A stretch of 5,814 nucleotides of DNA. Source: Chitinophagales bacterium (GTDB lineage Bacteria > Bacteroidota > Bacteroidia > Chitinophagales > UBA10324). Position 1 is the first letter of the stretch; each line of letters begins with the position of its first letter. Location: contig JACCZV010000244.1 in the NCBI GenBank assembly GCA_013695775.1, positions 1 through 5,814 of the forward strand, written 5' to 3'. Below are positions 1 to 5,814 of the stretch, one piece after another. The notes below the pieces were generated by a model. That model was given only the letters and a program-made list of their open reading frames with translations, had not been told where the DNA came from and made no database searches. The translations under genes and the position numbers were made by a program.

Positions 1-28
1 CATTAGAATACATTCTCCCGCCTATCGC

Positions 29-36
29 TACTTTTG
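29..36 (+). promoter_or_regulatory. Possible Bacteroidota -7 promoter box for the DPP IV-like gene
   Basis: The eight bases TACTTTTG match the Bacteroidota primary-sigma -7 consensus TAnnTTTG at every fixed position and lie 17 bases before the proposed GTG start. A transcript starting a few bases downstream would have only a very short leader, which would fit the absence of any Shine-Dalgarno sequence. I see no TTG-type -33 element at the expected distance upstream, so the promoter is only half supported. An 8-base pattern with two free positions can also occur by chance. Confidence 0.35.
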
Positions 37-53
37 TTTCAAACCCATTCTCA

Positions 54-2264
54 GTGAAGACACCGTTATTTTTTCCTTCCTTCGCCGCCCACCTGTTATC
101 TGCCGTTTTCATCATTTTGCCGGCTATTTCTTTTCCGCAGCAAAAGCTTACCATTGAGGATATCTGGAGTAAACAGATCTTCGCAGGTGTATCGATAGAG
201 GAATTTACTTCAATGAAAGATGGCGAGCATTACAGTGCAATAAAGAGCGGTAACAATAATGAAAAAGATTTTCTCATATACTCTTTTGCGACGGGGGAGG
301 TGACCGATACGATAGTGTTAGGAAAAGATATTATCCCTTCAGATTCTGCCCATGCCATCTTGCCCTCAGATTATCAGTTAAGCACAGATGAAACAAGAGT
401 GTTGTTTCAGACAGCCAAAGAGAAAATCTACAGGAGGTCTTCACGTGCAAGTTTTTATGTATATAACTTGAAAACAAAAACAGCAGATGCACTTTCCGAA
501 GAAGGAAAGCAGCAGGCTGCTGATTTTTCTCCCGATGGCAATAGGGTTGCATTTGTGAGGAACAATAATCTTTTTTATAAAGACCTCTTATCAGGAAAAG
601 AGGTTCAGGTAACATCAGATGGAAAAAAAAATAATATCATAAATGGAATTACAGATTGGGTGTATGAGGAGGAATTTGAATTTGTAAAAGCTTTTGAATG
701 GTCGCCGGACGGAAAATACCTTGCCTATTACAGATTTGATGAAACCGACGTTCCTGAGTATACCATACAATTTTTCAAGGGTCTTTACCCGGAAAATTAC
801 ACATACAAATATCCTAAGGTGGGTGAAAAAAATGCTGTAGTCTCCGTATTTGTATACGAGCTCTCATCCAAGACGAGCAAGAAGATTGATCTTGGTTCAG
901 AAACCAATCAATATATTCCAAGAATCAAATGGACACAGAATTCTGATTTGCTCTGTGTGTTCCGGATGAATAGATGGCAAAACAGATTGGATCTTCTACT
1001 TGCAGATGCTTCTGACGGAAAAACAAGGGTGATGTTTACCGAAGAAAATGATCGTTACATTGATATACATGATGACCTCACATTTTTTAATACAAATAAG
1101 AATTTCATCTGGACAAGTGAGATCAATGGATATAACCACATCTATATCGGAAATGTGAATGATGGCAAATTAAAGCAGATAACAGAGGGAAGCTGGGATA
1201 TAACATCTTTTTATGGGATTGATGAAAAATCACGTAAAATATTTTATCAGTCAGCAGAATCATCACCTCTGGAGCGATACGTATACGAGATTTCATTTGA
1301 TGGCAAAAACAAGCGACAGCTTACTCCCGATCACGGCTGGAATGATGCGGTATTCAACATCTCACACACATATATGATGGTAACGCATTCTGATGCAAAT
1401 TCTCCTGAAGATTTCAAATTGTATGGGAAAAGGGGAGAGCTCATACGAGTATTGGAGGACAATAAAGCATTAAAGGAAAAACTAAATAATTATCCTTTAA
1501 CAAAAAAAGAATTTTTCTCTTTTGCCACTTCGGAGGGCATTCAATTGAATGGCTGGATGATAAAGCCCTGGAATTTCAATCCGAATAATAAGTACCCTGT
1601 TTTCATGACAGAATATGGTGGGCCTGGCAGCCAGGAAGTGACTGACCAATGGACCTCTTCTACTTACCTTTTTCATCAGTACCTGGCACAAGAGGGATAC
1701 TTGATCGCTTGCATAGACAATCGTGGCACTGGTGGCAGAGGCGAAGAATTTAAGAAGATGACTTATTTGCAACTAGGGAAATATGAACCCCTTGATCAGA
1801 TTGAAGGAGCAAAATATCTCGGCTCTCTGCCTTTTATAGACAAAAACCGCATTGGGATATTTGGTTGGAGCTATGGCGGCTATTTGTCAGCGCTCTGCAT
1901 TGAGTTGGGGCCGGGGATATTCAAAGCAGCGATATCTGTAGCACCGGTAACAGATTGGAGATTTTATGATACCATTTATACTGAACGTTATATGCGCGAC
2001 AATAAAGAAAACGAAAAGGGTTATGTTGAAGGCTCTCCGGTTACCTATGCCGATCGCATAAAGGGAAATTTTTTATTGGTGTCAGGTCTTGCTGACGATA
2101 ATGTCCATTACCAAAATATGGCCGTGTTTCTTAAAAAATTATATGAAAACAATGTAGCCTTCGATCAAATGACATTTCCTGATAAGAACCATAGCATTGC
2201 CGGAGGTAATACGAGATACTACTTGTTCACACAGATTGCTGAGTGGATTAAAGAAAACTTATAA
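54..2264 (+). CDS. Exported dipeptidyl-peptidase IV-like serine protease (S9B family)
   Basis: Predicted to cleave X-Pro or X-Ala dipeptides from peptide N-termini in the periplasm or at the cell surface. Residues 1-29 look like a signal peptide: a Lys, a hydrophobic core, then mature protein from about QQKLTIEDIW. Residues about 80-460 form the DPP IV beta-propeller; it carries the DWVYEEEF motif (201-208), whose Glu206-Glu207 match the pair that binds the substrate amino terminus, and Arg127 aligns with human DPP4 Arg125. Residues about 485-736 form the alpha/beta-hydrolase domain: oxyanion Tyr521 in YGGPGSQ, nucleophile Ser606 in GWSYGG, catalytic Asp681 in ADDNVHYQN, catalytic His713, and S1-pocket Tyr638 and Tyr642. 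The length of 736 residues is normal. The start is GTG; the frame is open to the window edge, but no ATG lies upstream and this start places the signal peptide correctly. Three in-frame stops (TAA TAA TGA) end it. A prolyl tripeptidyl peptidase is the main alternative; Asp639, as in DPP4, favours DPP IV. Confidence 0.95.
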   Translation: MKTPLFFPSFAAHLLSAVFIILPAISFPQQKLTIEDIWSKQIFAGVSIEEFTSMKDGEHYSAIKSGNNNEKDFLIYSFATGEVTDTIVLGKDIIPSDSAHAILPSDYQLSTDETRVLFQTAKEKIYRRSSRASFYVYNLKTKTADALSEEGKQQAADFSPDGNRVAFVRNNNLFYKDLLSGKEVQVTSDGKKNNIINGITDWVYEEEFEFVKAFEWSPDGKYLAYYRFDETDVPEYTIQFFKGLYPENYTYKYPKVGEKNAVVSVFVYELSSKTSKKIDLGSETNQYIPRIKWTQNSDLLCVFRMNRWQNRLDLLLADASDGKTRVMFTEENDRYIDIHDDLTFFNTNKNFIWTSEINGYNHIYIGNVNDGKLKQITEGSWDITSFYGIDEKSRKIFYQSAESSPLERYVYEISFDGKNKRQLTPDHGWNDAVFNISHTYMMVTHSDANSPEDFKLYGKRGELIRVLEDNKALKEKLNNYPLTKKEFFSFATSEGIQLNGWMIKPWNFNPNNKYPVFMTEYGGPGSQEVTDQWTSSTYLFHQYLAQEGYLIACIDNRGTGGRGEEFKKMTYLQLGKYEPLDQIEGAKYLGSLPFIDKNRIGIFGWSYGGYLSALCIELGPGIFKAAISVAPVTDWRFYDTIYTERYMRDNKENEKGYVEGSPVTYADRIKGNFLLVSGLADDNVHYQNMAVFLKKLYENNVAFDQMTFPDKNHSIAGGNTRYYLFTQIAEWIKENL

Positions 2265-2433
2265 TAATGAGAAATACGTGCAACAGAATATTGCCAGCCA
2301 AGACTGATTGAAAAGAGAATAACTTTCTTCACCCTTATTTTTATAATTAGCAGATGCAGTTAAGATATTCATTGGCTATGGCTCAATGCAGTAACTATAC
2401 TAACACTTTCAATTATTCTTTTATTTTTACCCA

Positions 2434-2448
2434 AATCAAAATTTGATT
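2434..2448. repeat. Perfect 15-nt palindrome abutting the transporter start codon
   Basis: AATCAAA and TTTGATT form 7-bp inverted arms around a single central A, ending one base before the ATG at 2450. Its position would suit an operator, or a small hairpin over the ribosome-binding zone. It is AT-rich, and one such palindrome in several kilobases can arise by chance, so a regulatory role is only an inference. Confidence 0.35.
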
Positions 2449-2449
2449 C

Positions 2450-4138
2450 ATGACAAACTCCGCCACAGCTAAAGGTCATCCCGCAGGATTGTATGTGCTA
2501 TTCTTTACTGAAATGTGGGAACGATTCAGCTATTACGGCATGCGGGCGATTTTCGTCCTGTATTTAATAAATGCCCTGTTATTTGATAAATCTTTGGCAT
2601 CAAACCTTTATGGCAGCTATACCGGATTGGTTTATTTAACCCCGCTGCTTGGCGGTTATATTGCCGACAAATATTGGGGCAATAGAAAATCGATTTTAGC
2701 GGGAGGCATTATTATGGCTGTGGGCCAATTTCTGATGTTCCTAAGTGGAAGCATGCTTAGCAACATCGAAACGGCTAAGTTGATGATGTATTTTGGATTG
2801 GCTGCGCTGGTATTTGGGAATGGATTTTTTAAACCTAATATCTCTACCATGGTGGGTCAGCTATATCCCACTGCCGATAAGCGGGTTGACAGCGCTTTTA
2901 CCATATTTTATATGGGTATTAATCTGGGTGCCTTTTTCTCCCCTCTGATTTGTGGAGGTTTGGGAGACACTGGTGATCCCAATGATTTTAAATGGGGATT
3001 CTTAGCTGCTTGTATCGGTATGCTAATAAGTACTATTTCCTTTTATTTCCTTAAAAATAAATATCTTGTTACACCTGAAGGTGGTGCTGTAGGGCTTCCA
3101 AAGACCAGGGCGGAAAAGCTAAGTAATGTGAATGAAAAGGGAGAGACATCCACCCCCACATTTTCTATGGGAAGTGTTGGGATGTGGGGATTAATTTTTC
3201 TTGGCTTAGCGATCTTATTGCGCTTTGCTGCTGGACAGGATTGGATCGGGGCATTCATCTTTTCTGCAGCCCTTGCTGTACCCGGTCTTATTATTACCGA
3301 TAAGTCCTTAAACGCTATCGAGAGATCCAGAATCTGGGTGATCTTTATTTTAGCCTTTTTTGTAATATTTTTCTGGTCTGCCTTTGAACAGGCAGGTGCA
3401 TCCCTCACCTTCTTCGCCGAAGAGCAAACAGACCGATCCTTAGGAAATTTTAGCTTTAAAATATTTGGTTATACATATACCGCCGTTCCAGCAAGCTGGT
3501 TTCAATCAATTAATCCTTTAGGTATTATCGTTCTTGCGCCGCTTTTTACGGTACTCTGGGGCTGGTTGGGCAAGAGAAATATGGAACCCTCGTCGCCACT
3601 AAAAATGGCGCTTGGCCTTTTGCTTCTGTCTCTCGGCTACGTTGTAATAGCCTTTGGAGTTAAAGGCGTGGATGCAAGTACCAAGGCAAGCATGTGGCTC
3701 TTGTTTTCAATGTACCTTCTGCACACGATGGGCGAACTTTGCTTATCTCCGATCGGGTTGTCAATGGTCTCGAAGCTTGCTCCACTGCGATTTGCATCGT
3801 TATTAATGGGCACATGGTTTCTGGCCAATGCCGCGGCAAATAAGCTTGCGGGCACCTTAAGCGCCCTTTATCCTCCGGGTCAGGGTGAGTTCAGCAGCGC
3901 AGCAAAGGAAGGCATTGACCTGCCCGGTATATTAAATGGTACCAGCCAGGCAACCCAGACTCAGTTAGCTAAGCTGAGTGAACTCGGGATTCGTACAGAA
4001 TGGCCTACTTTTTTCGGAAATAATATCACGAACCTCTTCGAATTTTTCACCATATTTATGATCACTTCTGCCGCGGCAGCGTTTATACTGTTTATCCTAT
4101 ATCGTAAACTGCGTAAAATGATGCAGGGAATAAATTAG
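2450..4138 (+). CDS. Proton-dependent oligopeptide transporter (POT/PTR family, DtpT-like)
   Basis: Inner-membrane symporter of the major facilitator superfamily that imports di- and tripeptides with protons. The N-terminus reads directly into the family motif ExxERFxYYG (Glu21, Glu24, Arg25, Tyr28, Tyr29). Other hallmarks are Arg32, the PTR2 segment GGYIADKYWG (68-77), Lys128 in FFKPNIS, FYMGINLG (153-160), Glu313 in the TM7 motif FEQAG, and Glu429 in GELCLSPIGLS. These match the proton- and peptide-binding residues known from characterised POT proteins. Hydrophobic stretches fit 12 core helices plus the two extra helices (about 243-283) typical of bacterial POTs. The TM11-TM12 loop (about 475-525) is long and polar. 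All key residues are present and the protein looks complete at 562 residues. ATG at 2450 starts just before the conserved HPAGLYVLFFTEMWE segment; there is no Shine-Dalgarno. It lies 185 bp after the peptidase on the same strand, suggesting coupled peptide release and uptake. Exact substrates cannot be read from sequence. Confidence 0.96.
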   Translation: MTNSATAKGHPAGLYVLFFTEMWERFSYYGMRAIFVLYLINALLFDKSLASNLYGSYTGLVYLTPLLGGYIADKYWGNRKSILAGGIIMAVGQFLMFLSGSMLSNIETAKLMMYFGLAALVFGNGFFKPNISTMVGQLYPTADKRVDSAFTIFYMGINLGAFFSPLICGGLGDTGDPNDFKWGFLAACIGMLISTISFYFLKNKYLVTPEGGAVGLPKTRAEKLSNVNEKGETSTPTFSMGSVGMWGLIFLGLAILLRFAAGQDWIGAFIFSAALAVPGLIITDKSLNAIERSRIWVIFILAFFVIFFWSAFEQAGASLTFFAEEQTDRSLGNFSFKIFGYTYTAVPASWFQSINPLGIIVLAPLFTVLWGWLGKRNMEPSSPLKMALGLLLLSLGYVVIAFGVKGVDASTKASMWLLFSMYLLHTMGELCLSPIGLSMVSKLAPLRFASLLMGTWFLANAAANKLAGTLSALYPPGQGEFSSAAKEGIDLPGILNGTSQATQTQLAKLSELGIRTEWPTFFGNNITNLFEFFTIFMITSAAAAFILFILYRKLRKMMQGIN

Positions 4139-4148
4139 AAGAAGCAGT

Positions 4149-4190
4149 AAAACAGGAAGCTTGTTCAATTTTGTCTAAGAAGCTGTTTTT
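4149..4190 (+). terminator. Weak candidate terminator after the transporter gene
   Basis: AAAACAG (4149-4155) can pair with CTGTTTT (4183-4189), and the hairpin ends in a short T run. An alternative inner pairing is AGCTT (4158-4162) with AAGCT (4180-4184). It begins 11 bases after the transporter stop codon, where a terminator is expected. The stem is A/T-rich and the loop long (27 nt), so it would be weak. Confidence 0.3.
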
Positions 4191-4192
4191 AA

Positions 4193-4211
4193 ATAAAAGT
4201 ATGCCTTTTAT
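4193..4211. repeat. Short perfect stem-loop in the convergent intergenic region
   Basis: ATAAAAG (4193-4199) and CTTTTAT (4205-4211) form a perfect 7-bp stem with a 5-nt loop, TATGC. It lies right after the candidate terminator of the transporter gene. On the minus strand the stem is followed by further T's, so it could help stop transcription arriving from the opposing gene. The stem has only one G-C pair, and a terminator role is a guess. Confidence 0.3.
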
Positions 4212-4220
4212 GCTCCACGC

Positions 4221-4244
4221 AACCCTTCGACTCCGCTCAGGGTT
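4221..4244. repeat. Probable copy of a dispersed palindromic intergenic repeat
   Basis: AACCCT (4221-4226) and AGGGTT (4239-4244) form a 6-bp stem around the 12-base centre TCGACTCCGCTC. It is more GC-rich than its surroundings. From general knowledge, sequences of the type CCCTTCGACTCCGCTCAGGG recur between genes in many Bacteroidota genomes and are often mistranslated as peptides containing PERSRRV; the minus-strand reading here gives exactly that (NPERSRRV). I therefore call it a dispersed repeat, not coding sequence. Only one copy is in the window, so repetition cannot be shown here. Confidence 0.6.
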
Positions 4245-4253
4245 GACCCGTGA

Positions 4254-4320
4254 AAATTTGCATGTTAAGGCTTCCCTTGTCAAACTTTAAGATGGTTAGA
4301 AACATGGGAAAGGCAAATTT
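4254..4320. repeat. Long imperfect inverted repeat in the convergent intergenic region
   Basis: AAATTTGC (4254-4261) is the exact reverse complement of GCAAATTT (4313-4320), and ATGTT (4262-4266) pairs with AACAT (4301-4305). The bases between the two right-hand arms, GGGAAAG (4306-4312), form a 7-nt bulge. The loop spans about 34 bases. It lies between the dispersed palindrome and the end of the macroglobulin-like gene. It could be a transcription-stop structure for the minus-strand gene or part of the same repeat unit, but no T run follows on either strand. Confidence 0.3.
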
Positions 4321-4376
4321 CAAATGACTCACTACCGCTTCTAAGGGAAATTATTATCTAATTCTCATTCATTTTT

Positions 4377-5814
4377 TTATTTCACCTTCACACGTACACC
4401 TTCAGAATGCGATGAAAATTCCGGTGCATACATACATTGAATGGTAGTAATTCCATTTGAGAAATCACCTTTAAGCTGAACTCGTAAAGGGTATTCAAAA
4501 ATGTAAGTGCCTTTTGGTAGCCTGTCAATGAAAAAATTTGTTGCGGCATCTTCGGTCTCTTCATAATATCCCAGTCCATCCTGCCATTTATATTGGCTTA
4601 ATACATTCAACGGTTCAAGGCCGGCGGCACGCATGTCTTTAAGGTGGATGTATTCCATATTGCGGTCGGTATGAAGTTCTATTCTTACTGTTATTACATC
4701 ACCGGGATTTAGTTCGGTACTCGCGGTAACAAGCTCCATCATAGGGCCACTCTCGGTGTTGCCTAGAAGGAAAAGTTTTTTCTGTATTGAAAGCGATGTT
4801 GCAGCATTTGTAATCTTGTCAGATTGTTCAAAATATTGCCAGTACACGCTACCCCAGCTCACTGACCTGGAGCTGTTCATACTGCTTACTTTGATATGAC
4901 CCATCTCAGAGATGATGTCACTCGCATTCCATGACTTCTTGAAATAACCAGTGCCACTTTCCGTGGGCGAATCTGACAGATCTACCAATGTTTTACCCAA
5001 TGAAACAGTGATTGAAGGCTCACTCATAAACTCGTCATTGCCATGAAGCAGCAACGCATAGACTGCCTCTGCCGTGGCTTTAGTGCTTTTCCAATAATTT
5101 GTCTGTTTTTGCTTTAGCAGCCAAAGCTTCATGTTCTCAACTAATGCAGAGTCCTTCATTATTTCATGAAATGCTTCAATCATAAGGGCCTGTATTTCAA
5201 TTGGTGCTTCATACCAAAAATAGCCGGCTCTGTTGCTTTTCCAATACATGCCAAGCTCTTCATCAATTATTGCATTTTCTTTTAATGATCTGATAATTGC
5301 CTCCGCCGTTTTTTTATCGCCTGATCGATACATGGTCAATGCGATCATTCCCTGAGCATAGATTCCCTGAGTATTCCAATATGAACGCGACTGTGATTGA
5401 TAATACTCTATTATCTTTTTATTTTCTTGAGCCAGGGAAATCTTTGGGAAGAAGCTTCTTGTGTAGAGATAATGCACTGCTGTATAATTTAATTGATCTT
5501 TATCTGCTCCCGATTTACTTTTTAACAGCTTCTCATAATCTTCCCTGATACGATCGTCTAAATAATAAATCGCTTTAGACAACATTTCCATTGTTGCTTC
5601 TTCATTGGCTAAAACATTTAAATGATGGAGATGGCCGAAGCCTGCAACAATGTACTGGGTTATGTATCGGTCGTCAGGTCCTCCTGAAAACCAGGACCAC
5701 CCACCATTTTGAAGCTGCATTTGCTCTAATTGCCTTAAGGCATTTTCCATCCCATAATTTGTCTTGTTGATGTCGAATAAAAGCGCGATATTTTTTTTTC
5801 GGGTTGATTCATCC
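4377..5814 (-). CDS. Alpha-2-macroglobulin family protein, C-terminal part (start outside window)
   Basis: C-terminal 478 residues of a large envelope protein. The stop is TAA at 4377-4379, and the frame stays open to the right edge; the Met at 5750 is internal, since the preceding residues (KKNIALLFDINKTNYG) continue the fold. Alpha-2-macroglobulin-like proteins trap proteases, and bacterial forms are thought to guard the periplasm or cell surface. Positions about 5790-5040 encode an all-helical region like the thioester (TED) domain, with the repeat-type motif NGGWSWFSGGPDDRYIT (5708-5658) and KSTKATAEAVYALLLHG further on. From about 5030 to 4380 comes a beta-rich tail, with WGSVYWQYFEQ, HLKDMRAAG and the terminal YAPEFSSHSEGVRVKV, typical of large Bacteroidota MG-domain proteins, which often run to roughly 2,000 residues. 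The CxEQ thioester site would lie upstream, so whether this is a thioester-active type is unknown. It is convergent with the transporter gene and so not in its operon. Confidence 0.92.
   Translation of the reverse strand, partial: DESTRKKNIALLFDINKTNYGMENALRQLEQMQLQNGGWSWFSGGPDDRYITQYIVAGFGHLHHLNVLANEEATMEMLSKAIYYLDDRIREDYEKLLKSKSGADKDQLNYTAVHYLYTRSFFPKISLAQENKKIIEYYQSQSRSYWNTQGIYAQGMIALTMYRSGDKKTAEAIIRSLKENAIIDEELGMYWKSNRAGYFWYEAPIEIQALMIEAFHEIMKDSALVENMKLWLLKQKQTNYWKSTKATAEAVYALLLHGNDEFMSEPSITVSLGKTLVDLSDSPTESGTGYFKKSWNASDIISEMGHIKVSSMNSSRSVSWGSVYWQYFEQSDKITNAATSLSIQKKLFLLGNTESGPMMELVTASTELNPGDVITVRIELHTDRNMEYIHLKDMRAAGLEPLNVLSQYKWQDGLGYYEETEDAATNFFIDRLPKGTYIFEYPLRVQLKGDFSNGITTIQCMYAPEFSSHSEGVRVKVK

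Noticed and set aside
331..615. Minus-strand 94-codon open frame inside the peptidase gene
   Set aside because: It is a shadow of the well-supported DPP IV-like gene and shows no recognisable motif.
2311..2340. Possible terminator after the peptidase (GAAAAGAG with CTTTCTTC, then T-rich DNA)
   Set aside because: The arms pair with a mismatch and a wobble and contain few G-C pairs; too weak to call.
2372..2401. E. coli-like promoter upstream of the transporter: TTGGCT, 18-bp gap, TATACT
   Set aside because: Bacteroidota use a different primary-sigma consensus (TAnnTTTG at -7), and only partial matches to the E. coli boxes are present, so the match carries little weight.
2438..2445. AAAATTTG as a -7 box for the transporter
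   Set aside because: It misses the first T of TAnnTTTG and ends only four bases before the ATG, too close for a normal transcription start.
3043..3408. Minus-strand 121-codon open frame inside the transporter gene
   Set aside because: It is antisense to conserved transporter helices, is rich in Lys, Pro and Ala without domain features, and has no start signal of its own.
4092..4283. Minus-strand 63-codon open frame across the convergent gap
   Set aside because: It overlaps the transporter 3' end in antisense and its central peptide (NPERSRRV) is the known mistranslation of the dispersed palindrome, so it is not a gene.
5297..5548. Plus-strand 83-codon open frame inside the macroglobulin-like gene
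   Set aside because: It is antisense to a conserved helical region and its composition looks like a reverse reading of that region.

Overview
The window looks like chromosomal DNA from a member of the Bacteroidota, perhaps a Chitinophagaceae- or Cytophaga-like lineage (family level is a guess). Three things point there. The encoded proteins match the Bacteroidota versions of their families. The genes lack Shine-Dalgarno sequences. There is one good match to the Bacteroidota -7 promoter box (TAnnTTTG) just ahead of the first gene. The DNA is moderately AT-rich, and no RNA gene, CRISPR array, transposase or phage gene is visible.

Layout. Positions 54-2264 (+) encode a complete, exported dipeptidyl-peptidase IV-like serine protease (family S9B). 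After a 185-bp gap, 2450-4138 (+) encode a complete proton-coupled oligopeptide transporter (POT/PTR family). A 238-bp intergenic region (4139-4376) separates this from a convergent gene and holds a weak terminator-like hairpin, two other inverted repeats and one copy of what looks like a dispersed palindromic repeat. From 4377 to the right edge, on the minus strand, lies the C-terminal part (478 residues visible) of a large alpha-2-macroglobulin-family protein whose start is outside the window.

How the genes fit together. The first two form a plausible peptide-salvage pair: the exported peptidase removes X-Pro or X-Ala dipeptides from peptides, and the transporter imports di- and tripeptides with protons. 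They share a strand, but the 185-bp gap leaves open whether they are co-transcribed. The alpha-2-macroglobulin-like protein is a predicted envelope protease trap. It faces the pair tail to tail, so no functional link is implied.

This is mostly an ordinary region and I found no convincing undescribed system. The points most worth a second look are the dispersed palindrome in the convergent intergenic region, a perfect 15-nt palindrome abutting the transporter start codon, the unusual GTG start of the peptidase, and a Ser in place of the usual His near the peptidase catalytic Asp.
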